From Adenanthera pavonina (Eukaryota > Streptophyta > Magnoliopsida > Fabales > Fabaceae), in assembly GCA_026686845.1 (NCBI GenBank), contig JAIVEN010000002.1:37589001-37653000 (forward strand): DNA of 64,000 nt, given 5' to 3'. Below, piece after piece: positions 48,245 to 59,820 of this stretch. The notes beneath the pieces are model-generated. The model was given only the letters and a program-made list of their open reading frames with translations, had not been told where the DNA came from and did no database searches. The first letter of the stretch is position 1. Every line of letters begins with the position of its first letter. Position numbers and translations under genes: made by a program.

Positions 48245-48342
48245 CTGCTTTGTATCTCCCAATCCAGTTTAAGCATGTCTAATGATAAACCTCCAGATTC
48301 TTGAGCTTGATTTTCCAAGCAAAAAGGCATGGAAGAGGTGTT

Positions 48343-51300
48343 CTACACAGGAATCACATCAGCATCCTGATTATCCTCACAGAACAAAATAAGGCCTTCT
48401 ACATACATTGGAAGAAGGCATCGCAGCCATTGACAAGCTGTTGATACAGGCCTGGTAGAGGGAACAATCATAAGCACATTATCATGCCGCCGAACAACCC
48501 CCATCACACTCACTGTGCTCCCTTCTTTGATGTACCTGCCATTCCTCCCAAATTTTCTTGTTAAGTACTGGAAAAGTCCATGAATGAAGTACACTTAAAG
48601 TAGAGAGAGAGAGAGAGAGAGCAGTCCAAATTTTCCACATTATCAAAAGTGAATATAGATAGTGTATTCAGAGAGAGATAGAGAAAAAAGAGTGCATGAG
48701 TGTAATGATGAGATGTAGATCCCATACATAGCCACATTCTTGTGTCACTTTCTCTCCGAATACATGAATGCTTGCATGTAAAAAAACCAAAAACCAAAAA
48801 CCAAACTAGGGAAAATGGGTGAGATTGTGTGACTCTTCCTCTATTTCCATTCACTCTTTCTAATTCAGATAGTCTTCATATTTACAAGCAATGAGACTCG
48901 ACATAATGATGTCATCCAAATAATGCACCAACAAAAAAAAGAAAAGAAAAGCAATTTGTAAGGAAATTAGAAGTCAGAATAATAGACTCCATACCCTTCC
49001 TTGAGGCGCATTATCCGGTCATCACTGGAGAGTTTACGATCTGCAAGCCAGCCTAAGAAATTTGGAGATAACTCTCTGTTTTCCATGTTTACATCAACTA
49101 CACTAGCTGTTTTCACAAAAGGAGCAACCTTTACCCCATGGCCTGCTTTCACTAATGCTCGTAACCCCGACTGAAAGTCAGATATGTAAAAGTCTGCTAC
49201 ATATTTCTACCCACAATAAACAAAAAATTATAAGAACTTTGACGCCGGAAACCATCATCAAGCAGTTAGAGGGCATAACAATTCAGTTATGTTCCTGAAT
49301 CAGTAATCATAGCAGAGGTGAATTGTGACAGAAGCTCAAAATCCAAAGCACGTAAAGACACTTCAAGTGACAGCAAATGCTGCACTCCAGCAATGATAAT
49401 TTTAACTTCCTTCTGGTTTCTAGTGTTGATTATTTCATATCTTAATGACCATCCCAGAAGATATTTCAATCATTAAATCTAATATAACAGTTAAATAATT
49501 ATAAGAAATATAAAAAAAAGTTAGGTAACTTTAATGTAATTTGGCAATAACATGGACAGGGCTAAGTGAACTAACAGGGGACACCATTTGAGACTTCGGC
49601 TTCATATTTATTTGATCCAGTGCTTTGCTGGAACAGATTAGAAGGAACTTTTTTCTTTTAAGAATAAAAATAGTTTGGCCTTGGATTAGAAAGAACTACA
49701 GTGAAATTGTCAAAGGAAGAAACTAATAAGGTTACTCTATTAGCTTCTTAATAATATGGGGCAAGGGCATAAACAAAATGATGGAAGCCAATATGGAGGC
49801 TTGCTAGTTATTAGTCAATCTAATTCTCCAGGGGAATCAAACAACACCTTGGACTCTAAATTCTACTTAATTTTATAGCGCTGTGCAGCTGTATTGTTCT
49901 TAGAAACAACTTGTTATTCCTTCACCATCTCATTATTGTACCTTCAATTTTGTTAAGCTCCTGAACTGTATCCTTCAAACAAATATCTAGTATTACTTCG
50001 CCATCCTTTTCTTTTACTATCCAACCTTCAGCACCTTGTTAATGATCATTTAGGGGGTGTTTGGTTAAAGCAACTAAAAGGTTATAAATTTCCAGTGCAC
50101 AAAAGATGAGACACGTAACATTTATTATATTATATTATAATCTTTACTTACTAGCAGCCGTACTTTTTTAATTTTCACTATTATTTTTCATTCAAGGATA
50201 CAAAAAGACATTTCTCATTTACAAACTCATTTTTTCTATTTCATTCTATTGTATTCTACTTACCAAACAGTTCCTTATGGCACCGATTTAGTCAATGTAG
50301 TTAAGTGCCTCTTTATATGATTATCAATTAGATAAACATTTGATACAGTAATTCAAACAACTAACCTCAGAATATCTAGAACCCCAAGAGAAGCAACGGT
50401 GATCGGCATTTGCTGATTTGCTACCCCATCCTTTATATTCATGTAATTCTGTGGAAACATATATGCATCTCGGTATTCTCTGGAATGAAGATTCCAGAGG
50501 AATACTGCCACAAGTTACAACCTGTAGGAAGAGACATGATACATCATCAATCTGACAAAAATATTCATAGAGGCATACTTGATGATTTAATCACTGGAAT
50601 TATTACCAAATTACAATAAATCAGGATAAATCAGATGATTTACCCAGTAAGTAATACCAATAAAGAATATAAACTGACAAAAGTAATATATCCCCAATTT
50701 CCTGGGACCAGGACATATTTTTCAATGCAGCCCGATAAGGGCATCGATGAAGGCATTAATGTAATTTGGAGTTTGGACAATAAAGTTTTGCCAAAGCCTT
50801 ACAGTGGACAAAGAGACAAAGAAAGGAGACAGTGAAGCAAAAATCAAAGTGCTCCGATGAGCAAATTTTGTGGCTTTCTCTTGTTAAAAAAGGACTTCAC
50901 TGAACACGACAATACATTAGGAAATGGGAAGCAAGAAGGTAAGATGAAGATTCAATTTCAAATTGCCATGGGGCCAAAATTTCATTTATATATTTTTTCT
51001 TTTTGAATTGTAATAAGTTTTCTAAACCATCAACTTCCTCAGCTATACCCTTTTTGGCCTTCTTTTCTTTTTTTAAACCGCAACGCATTCCCAGATTCCA
51101 TCATTACTTCATTGGGGAAAAAAAAAATACCATTCTTACGAGCTGAATTGATGAGACAGTTATGCAGACAACCATTCAATACCAAGAGATAATCATAAAA
51201 GAGGGAGTCGCAATCACTGAGTAACTCCATTCGTCATGTACAATCAAACCCATACCTAATAAATGCTTTTATATTTAGTTTTAATTTTAAAAAATCATTA

Positions 51301-52204
51301 AAAGACCAACCATCAGTATAAATCATTAATGATTCACTAATTAAGGGAAAAAAATTATACCCTCAGCTAAACATAAACCCATAAGATTATGACAAAATAA
51401 AATATAAGTATACTATAATCTAATAAGCCGACACACGACTCGGAACAGACCATATTTTCATGCTTCAGTGTCAGGGGACTTTACCCCGGTAACCTTGATG
51501 TACTGCCCATCAATGGCGCCTCGGAGCTCAGCATCTGGGTAGCTCTTCAAAAACCCTAAAAGCCCTCTTCTTTTCCACGCGAAGTTCCAAACAATCAAAA
51601 GTACTACAGGCACAAGAATTGCCACCAGAGCCACCATAAACACTGGTTTTTTCACTGACATAAACAGAAACACTCCAACTAGCATGCCCATTGCTACCAT
51701 CACTAAGAACGCCCAAACCACCGCCTTCGACACTCTCAACCCAACCTTCACTTGCTGGTCCTTCAAATTCGTCACGGCTGAGCCGTACACCGCCTTCCCG
51801 ATTGAACCAGTTTGCTCGAGCTGCCCCGACCTACTCCCGCCACCGCCCGAAGGTCCAATCGGGCCTGATACTATTGGACCCGACGTGATAAGCCCCGTAG
51901 GGGCCAGGGACATCGGGCCGGACGATGGTTTCTTCTGCATTCGCCTTCCCACGGGACCCGACTCGGGACCGGATCGCAATGATCCACTGCAGTGCGGAGA
52001 TTTAGAGGAAGAAGGAGCATTCGAGGATGGGTCAGCGAGCGGAATATCGAACATTTTTCCAAGCTCTCCAGATTTCTTAATGTCGCCGCCGGTATAGGGA
52101 ACGGCGCGTGATGCCATTGTAGGCTGACGCTCCTTGACAGGCTCAGGTGGACCAGAGACGTAGAGCCCACCGCTTAGCTGATGCGAAGGTATGCGAGTCC
52201 CCAT
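48343..52204 (-). CDS. SHOU4: SHOU4-like membrane protein (4 exons)
   Basis: Exons on the - strand: 52204-51485, 50521-50366, 49206-48995, 48535-48343. GT-AG junctions and phases agree, giving 426 residues. The N-terminus MGTRIPSHQLSGGLYVSG and AVPYTGGDIKKSGELGKMFD match Arabidopsis SHOU4/SHOU4L (old label ubiquitin-specific protease C19-related). A Ser/Gly/Pro-rich linker follows. Two transmembrane segments lie at ~161-183 and ~187-209. The cytosolic domain has YPDAELRGAIDGQYIKVTG, VTCGSIPLESSFQRIPRC, YVADFYISDFQSGLRALVKA and ends IKEGSTVSVMGVVRRHDNVL...CEDNQDADVIPV. SHOU4 proteins restrain delivery of cellulose synthase complexes to the plasma membrane. No protease motif is visible. The linker is somewhat shorter than I expect for Arabidopsis. 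Confidence 0.92.
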
Positions 52205-52470
52205 TCTCAGAAAGAGAAAGAAGTATCAGTAACAGTAACAGCGTACAGAGCTTTCTCTTCTGTTCTTTGTGGTTTATTCAGTGTGCGAAGATGTGTGCGT
52301 GAGAGGGAGGGAGAGAGAGAGTGAGTGGGTGATGGTAGTGGAGTGGAAGGAGGGGTGAGGAGCTATGAATTTTTAATGAAATGGCGGATATGGGATTGAT
52401 CTTTGTGGTAATGACATATATGTCCTCATGAAATCGCAGTGACGCTGTTCTAGGGGGAAAAATTGGCGGA
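52205..52470 (-). promoter_or_regulatory. Leader and proximal promoter of the SHOU4-like gene
   Basis: A (GA)-rich tract on the + strand at 52298-52322 reads as CT-rich on the coding strand, a common feature of plant 5' leaders. No TATA box is convincing. Composition falls to AT-rich beyond ~52480. Confidence 0.45.
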
Positions 52471-54260
52471 AATTGTCTTTCTCAGTTTTTTTTTTGGCCA
52501 AGGTATACTACATAATAAATATTACATATGATTAACGTATCAAAATATATATTTCAAGGATAATATTTTACATTTTCGGAGAATGGTGATTGATCTTCCT
52601 CACTGTACTCTTTCTGATGATGTTCATAAATTAAAATCTCCTAGTTGTACTATCACCTTATAGATATTTCCATATTTATTGTTAATTAGTGATTTTCCCA
52701 ATAAATTGGGGAAAATTTTTCGGAGTTACCAAATGTGTTTATATATTGTGGTCAATGCATCTCATTAAATCTAATCATTCTTTTAATATAAATTTTTTAT
52801 ATAATTAGGATTTTTTTCATAAATCGGAAACTAATATAATTAGGATACTGTCGTCACAAATAGATTATTATTACAATTACAATTTTCTTCTAAATAACCT
52901 TTTCATATCTGTTCTTTCCAAATATTTACATATATGTTATAAAAGCATGAATCATCATAATTAATTTCTCAAAATATTGTTTGTTATTTAATGCTATAGA
53001 TATCCAAGGCTAGTGGCTACCCCACATTTTGAATTAATTTATCGAAAATAATATGTAAATTACGACCTTATTTTGTTGTTTAACTTTTCATATGCATATA
53101 TAGTTGGATAATGAAAGAGTAAATGGTGAATTGAATTCACCAATAGCAAAAAAAAAATCAAATTTTCTGCTGTTAAAAAAAATCATGGTGCAAAAAAAAA
53201 GCTATACATTTAAAGAAAATAGGGTACGCAGGATTATAAGGTATATAATTTTTCTTTTTCTCTTTAAATTTAAATTTTTTTATTTTTATCTGGATATATT
53301 ATATAATTATTTTTATAATTAAAGAAATTAATTGAAACAAATAATAATAATTATGAAAAATAAGGATATGAGAAGAAGGGGCTTCGTTCGTTCTTCTCGT
53401 CCAGGAGTTTTAGATATTTATATTTAATTTGGATAATTTAAATTTTAATTTTTTTTAAATTTTTTATCTTTAAGGTATCATCATTTAAAAAATTAATGGT
53501 TTTTAATATTGTAACTTCTTAAAATAAAAAATAAAATAAAATACGAACCATCTAATTTTTGTTTGAATAATCATACTTAAATATATCTCTCATTTAAAAT
53601 ATGATGCATGTCATGCTCATATACGAGATGACATTTCAGGCATTGCGGGTTGATGGACCCAACCAAAATGATCCTCCAATGATTTTGATAACTAATATAA
53701 TAATAGTAACTTTCTCAATTATATTATCCTTGAGTCATTACTAATTGTAAATTGTTATATTCTTTTTCTTATATTATTATGTCAATGATTTTTCTTTGGC
53801 CAACTTTTCTTGTCAATGATTGTGACAATTAAATGTAGAGATCATTGTAATTTTAATTAAACATAAAAGTTAAAGAACTTAATTAAAATATTTTTATAAA
53901 ATAGATTAACAGCCTTTTAATAATAATAATTTTTTTTAAAATCACACAAAAAATTGAGTGTTCTTTTTTTTACCCAAAAAAACTGAGGGTCGGGTGTAAT
54001 GCGGTAAAAAAGGATAAAAAAATAAAGTAACTAATTGACTAATCTCCAAATTCTGAATGAATTAAATTGATATTTATTTTCATTATTAAGTTTTTTTATA
54101 AAATATGATAACTGTATGATTTTTCAATAACAATATATTTTATATGTGATTTAATTTCAAATTATATAGTTAAATTTATAAAAATTATACTTATTAGTTT
54201 TTATTAATGAATTATATATTTTCATATTTTAATTAAAATATAAAAATCTTTGTATAATTA
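52471..54260. other. AT-rich intergenic DNA
   Basis: There is no gene or recognisable element. Short frames here are AT-composition artefacts. Confidence 0.5.
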
Positions 54261-54540
54261 TTGTTCATTCCAAAAGCCTTGAGGAGAGAGAGTGCTCTTT
54301 GTTAGTTAAAAGTTTAGCAGTTAATGTTAGTTTAGCTCTTTCAATTTTGGCGGTCAAGTTAACTGTCAATCCGTTGTTAGGCGTTGATGAAGTGGAGGGC
54401 AAAATGGTAAATCTGTGTCTCTTGGACGTCGGTGCACATACAGACGCCACCCGCTTTATGTATGGTAGTGTCATTGCCATAATTGTTAGAAACTTCCATC
54501 GACCTTCCTTCACGCTTCAAAAGTTGCAAATCTAATTTTA
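54261..54540. other. GC-richer island, function unknown
   Basis: The island differs from its AT-rich surroundings and is open on both strands for ~240 bases (54299-54535 + and 54265-54513 -). Neither translation resembles a known family. GTTAACTGTCAATCCGTTGTTAGGCG suggests a leader or repeat relic more than a coding exon. Confidence 0.3.
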
Positions 54541-56085
54541 TTTGTCCATGTATTCATTTTAATAATTTAATAATTTGAAAGATAAATTTTCATGCCTATG
54601 ACTGTACGTAGTCAACATATAGTCCCTTGCATGGATGAAAGCATCACCAAAAGCCACATATTTATGTTGAACTGTAGTTTAAGACTATATATAATTTTTA
54701 GTTTTATCAGTACTTTTAAAATAAAATTAGTCATTAAATTAATAAAAATATTAATTTAAAGTTGAATGGTTAGATCATAAGTAAGCCAAAATCGAATTGA
54801 TGATAATTAAATTTTTTCATGAACTTTATATATATATATATATATAATATTTTATATAAAATACCACAAGCTAATGTTTGTGGAAATGTAATGACTTTTG
54901 AAATGAAGATTGGCACCAAGTCAGACTAAAAAGTATTGCTAAAATATTGTGTGCGTATACAATGACACACAAACAGACGTGTGCACACATCTACACACAT
55001 CAAAAGATTATATGAAATTATTTGGCTTGTAAATAGTACTCAGCTTGTCATCCCATGCTGTGTGCTATTATATTTATATATATATATATGTTCATATATA
55101 CATTTATATTTTTTAGCATCATACATTTTATTCATTTTTATTTCTATCCCTTGCCATTCTAAATTTCATCATTTTAATGTTTTGATTTTACTTATCCTCA
55201 TGTATTGTTATTTCTCTCATGCCTTGCATGAGAAAAATATCTAAGCTATATATCGAATTATATATACATAAATGATTGTAAAACGTGGTGGGTTGCATAG
55301 TTGGAGATGATAATGGAAGTCAACTTAGGCGTCAAGGGTTTGAGATGCGATGTTGCTTCTCATCTTCAGAATCAATTCAATTTCTCATTGATTCAATGCA
55401 AAACTTGACAATTTAATTTGGTAGTTGACTAGGTTTGACTATTTTTCAACAAGTCAATTTTTTCAACAATTCAATTTAATTTGGTTTGACTTATTCGTTG
55501 TTTGATCCATTTGATTAGTTCTATCTAGTTTACAAACCACTTATTTTTATTTGTTTATTTTTTGCATGATACCAAACACTTATTTGTAGGTTGTAATAGT
55601 GGAGATTATTGTACTATTTTCAGGTTTATTTTTCCAAAATTCAAGGTTGTAATATTATTGTTCTAATTTTTTATAGAGATTGTGACATTGGAATTGTGGA
55701 CATTATAACATCATTCTTGATTTGTCTGTCTTGTAATTTTTTTTGGGAATTGTTGGATTGCAATGGGGAAATTATTGCATTGGGTTTCTTTTTCATGCAT
55801 TCAAATTGTGTATATCTCCATTGATACGCGTCGTTGCATTTTTTTTTCCGTTTTCAATGATGCATATAGTGGCATTTGTGTCATTGTACTTCATCTGAAT
55901 GGTGCATATATAATCATAAGAATCCCATTCCTTTTTTTTTTCACACTAAACAAGTTTTTGAGCTGGAAATATACATTCCAGGCAAAGTCTTTTACCTCTC
56001 ATTCTCTTCTTTCGTTTCCTTCAAAACAATATTTCCGACCAAACATATAGCACGAGTTTTTTTTTTTTAAAAAAAATATTAATAA
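54541..56085. other. AT-rich intergenic DNA with an (AT)n microsatellite
   Basis: A TA dinucleotide run lies at 54828-54846 and a shorter one near 55075-55089. No gene is recognised. Confidence 0.5.
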
Positions 56086-57097
56086 CATTCTTCGTAACAT
56101 ATAAATGTTTATAAAAAAATTTAGTCTCTGTAACGAAATGTGATAGAAATCTAAGAGGCATTCAAAAGATCCATAATTATTCGTGGAAAGAGCACATTTA
56201 TCTTGATGAATTTATAGTGTCTCCAAGGCTTAATCCAAGGACAAGCATAGTGTTTTTAAGTTTCAATTTAAATTCAAATAAATTGATCCACCAAAAGACT
56301 ATACTTTAGAGAATCCATGGATAAAAGAGATATTCAAGAGCTTATAAGAGCAATTTGGAGCCTATGTTATCACAATGAAGGCCCAATGACCTAATATGCA
56401 CATGAAGAAGTCCAATGAAGTCTTAATAGTTCATATTCAAGCCCAAATGCAAACTCTTCTATCCCATTGAATTAATGTGACGTGAATAGTATTTTTGGTT
56501 AATTAATTAGTTGTTTAATTGTGTTTTGTTTTATGTTTAATTGGAAAACTTGAATTATTTAAATAAGCTCATTTGTTGAGTCTTTATTGGTTCCTAATTG
56601 TATTTTCAAGGGCCCAAATTAGTATTTTAAGTGTCTTAGATCTATTATGACTACTTGACTCTCAAGTAGATCATAAATTAGATATATTTTTGAGTCAAAA
56701 ACATCACTTTCTTCGTGGCTCTCAAAAAGTGACGTTTTTAAAATAATTTCCATATTTACTTAGTGTTATCTAGTTTGATGTTCTTATTTGATTAGCAAGT
56801 TGAAATATTTTACAGTGATTTAGTTTCTAAATAAGTGAGATTCTTACAATCTCATAAGATTTAGTCTCACAATTTAAGTAATTTTTGTCCCTTAACTTTA
56901 GGAATAATTAATTACCTATTTTATAAGATTCTCTAATCATTCTAGAGGATTCTAGGGGTTATTCTAAATATATGTGTTTGAACCTGTGTTTTTTTTAAAC
57001 AAGTTGAATAAGAATTATTTTCCTTCAATTCTTTTGTGTGAGGATTATCTATATTTATGTTCTCTTGAGAACTCGTGATCTACCAACCAGAGTGATC

Positions 57098-57240
57098 AAC
57101 CGAGTGAGCATCATCATTAGAGCTTAACCGAGTGGGCGTCATCATTATAGCTTGGAACGAATTTCCTTAACCGAGTGAGCATCATCATTAGAGCTTAACC
57201 GAGTGGGCGTCATCATTATAGCTTAGGAACGAATTTCCTT
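57098..57240. repeat. Nested tandem repeat (71-bp unit, two copies)
   Basis: Units at 57098-57168 and 57169-57240 differ by one inserted base. Each unit holds two ~30-base subunits, AACCGAGTGAGCATCATCATT and AACCGAGTGGGCGTCATCATT forms, followed by a GAACGAATTTCCTT tail. The surrounding 56400-57100 resembles an eroded LTR or transcript leader, but I cannot fix ends. Confidence 0.85.
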
Positions 57241-57329
57241 AATTCTACCATATGATTATTAACTTGTTCTTGTTCGTGAGATTGTTTCCGCTGTACTTTC
57301 TAGTTTGTTTAGTCATCCACTAAGAGGGT

Positions 57330-57500
57330 CATATCAAAATGTTTTTGTAGCATAGTGGCGTGAAGGTTCTCCGCTAATGAAGCAATCACAGGTTCAATCC
57401 TACTCATTATATTAAGCTGTTAGTTTGTTTCTTTGTTAATTTAGTCTTCCGTGAGCAATTTGCAAAACGTAAAATCTAAACATGTTTTTTTTTTAACATA
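57330..57500 (+). mobile_element. tRNA-derived SINE-like sequence
   Basis: TAGCATAGTGG (57348-57358) fits the RNA polymerase III A box, and GGTTCAATCC (57391-57400) fits the B box. The starts are 43 bases apart, as in tRNA-derived SINE heads. CTCCGCTAATGAAGCAATCACA between them resembles the body of plant SINEs. Not a tRNA: no acceptor stem or anticodon loop can be folded around the boxes. The 3' end is unclear, perhaps the T-rich stretch near 57486. Confidence 0.5.
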
Positions 57501-59820
57501 ATGCACTATTAGTTTAGAGACTCCATACAATTTATGGATCCACATCTAGTTTATTTATAGATTATGAAGAAAAACCACATACGCACACATTCTCTTTTTC
57601 TTTTCCCCAAGGCTATCTTATTGCTTTTTCTGTCTTTAGTCTTAAAATATGTGTTTATGTTTCTCTACTTTTAGTTCTCTCCTTGGAGTGAAAGTTAATT
57701 TTTTAACGTAGTTTGGTGATTCTTTCTTTATTTTAAAACTGAATTGGAGAAGTGTGACGAATCCATTTGAATATTAAAATCTCAAAAGCATCTTTTGTAT
57801 CTATGGTGCAAGAAAGGTTGGTTTTCTTTTTCTTTCTCAAGTTCAATTATATACATTCCAAATCTTTGGCACTGCTTCTCTCATTTTGCTTCACGTTTGT
57901 ATTCTACTGAAAGAAGGTCATTGAGAATCTTTTTTATTTACATACTTCATACATACATATATATATATATATATCATACTATAATTATGTATATTTTAAT
58001 TTATTTAGTTTTAATTAATTCCCGTTGTAACCACTTGCATGAAGAGGTCAGCAGTTATAACAAACAAGATATCTTTTTTTTTCTTTTTATATATGATGCG
58101 TGGGAATGTGATAGATGATAATTTAAAAAATCTTAAAAGATTGCGAAAACTACAACTACCTAAAGATTTTATATGTTATATTGATGATTGTGAATTTTTT
58201 GAAGAAAAATTACATTAGAAACTCAAATGTTAAAGAGAAATTATATTAAAGGCTCTTAAAAATTATTAAATATTATAATTAATTTTAAGAATCGAATTCA
58301 TCATTATTTTTATAATGACTTATGACTTATAATTGAATATTAACCTACTGTAAGAATTTAAAAACTTATAATTTAAAAATTGTAGATTCTTTTAAAAAAA
58401 TTATTAATTTATTTCAATAATAAATCTTGTAAAATTTGATAAATTTTAATGCTTAAAAATAATTATCTTATTATTTTTGAGAAAACCAAATCGAACTAGT
58501 AATAAACCAAATAAACCAGTTAAAAACAAGCTAAATTGATCAAAACAAAAAAAAAGAGGAAAAATTGGGTTTTGGGATTAAAAAAATGAAAATATTTGAT
58601 TTTTTGTACCAAATTGATTTTTTCTGAAAAAAATTTCGATTCTTTGTTCAAAAAACTTAATTTTCACCCTGAAAAATTCATCTTTAGTTTCAAAAATAAA
58701 ATATTTTTTTTTTTGGTCCAAAAATCCAATTATCCCAGAAAGTCAATTGGGCCAAAAGCACCTTGTACCAATTTAAATTGAGGCCCAGCCACTTAAGGGA
58801 AATGAAAAATAATAACTAGAGCCAGCCACACTTGTTCACTCAATGCGGCGCCAACTAACTCATTAGAATGTGGTCCCCTCCTTTCATGGAGAATCGTCCC
58901 CACCCAATGCATTGTGTTGGGCGATATTAATTTCCTTTCCAACACCCACCATATGTTCTTTCCTTATTTTGGTTGATCTTTGTTTAATTTTTTTTGCTTA
59001 CCCTCTGAACTTTTTTTTTAATGTAAAGATAGATCTTTCATCCTCATAATCCCAATTATTTATTTATATATTTTTTCTTAGCATGATCCTTTTGGTTTAG
59101 TTTAAATACGCCTTTTTAAAGTTTTACCAAATAGAAAAAGAAGCAAGGTTTCCTTTATTTTTTTCTTATAACTTTTTTATTATTTTATATCTTTCTAAAT
59201 TTTTTAATAGAAATCATAAATGATATTAATCACATGGCCATCATCAATAAATTACTATTGTCATATATTTAGTATTTTCCTATAAAAAATAATATATTTT
59301 ACATTTTTTGTTATTGATTTTGTTTTAATTTTATAGTATTCTAATACATAAAATTAAAAATATTTTAAAATAATATCAATCAGTTTGATCATGGTTCAAG
59401 TTGATTATAAAGGCTCATGGCCTTCTTCTCCTCTAACTTTTTTCCCCGTCTTTGATCCTGTTTTTTTAATTTCTTAAATCTTTTTTCTTTATATGATAAA
59501 ATTGTTTTATTTTTTATGATATCTATTATTTATCTATATTTTTATTTTAAATTTGATCCTTTAAATTTAGTTTTAATATAAGTTTTAAAAGTGTTTGATA
59601 ATATAGATTCATATTATTCCCCTCATATTGCTTTTATAACATATTAGTTCAATTATGATCGGTTTGATCTCAATCCAATTTCAGTACAACATTGTCATTT
59701 GACTTATTTCTTGTTTGCAGCCCTACATCTAACTTAATATTGATCTATCTTGTACAATAAAGCAAGCATGAATTAAAGGGGCAAGGATTTCGAATTCAAG
59801 CTGATTGTCAAGTGGCTCAC
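57501..59820. other. AT-rich DNA; the missing cytidylyltransferase exons are not here
   Basis: I read the - strand for the C-terminal part of the cytidylyltransferase (the expected PGHGG-like signature region) and found nothing. A (TA)n run lies at 57956-57974. A patch near 58840-58950 is less AT-rich but has no gene. Confidence 0.5.

Larger units (their letters stand above)
46743..48342. other. Intergenic region between two convergent genes
   Basis: The region holds the 3' flank of the SIL1-like gene, a degenerate copy of its last exon end (46789-46910), an unidentified short frame (47144-47236), and the 3' flank of the SHOU4-like gene with a perfect 102-bp tandem duplication (48041-48244). 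The overlapping short frames at 47344-47735 on the - strand show no recognisable family. Confidence 0.5.

Noticed and set aside
48032..48304. 90-codon frame with a 34-residue internal repeat
   Set aside because: The 102-bp duplication is a multiple of three, so it keeps any frame open. The translation has no family resemblance and lies in the 3' flank of a gene on the other strand.
51684..52097. 137-codon frame on the + strand
   Set aside because: It is the antisense shadow of SHOU4-like exon 1, whose GC-rich Ser/Gly/Pro codons suppress stops on the other strand.
57348..57400. A tRNA gene
   Set aside because: A and B boxes are present, but acceptor, anticodon and T stems cannot be drawn around them. 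SINE-like is the better reading.
57795..58118. 107-codon frame on the + strand
   Set aside because: It contains a (TA)n microsatellite translated as Ile-Tyr repeats and is probably chance.
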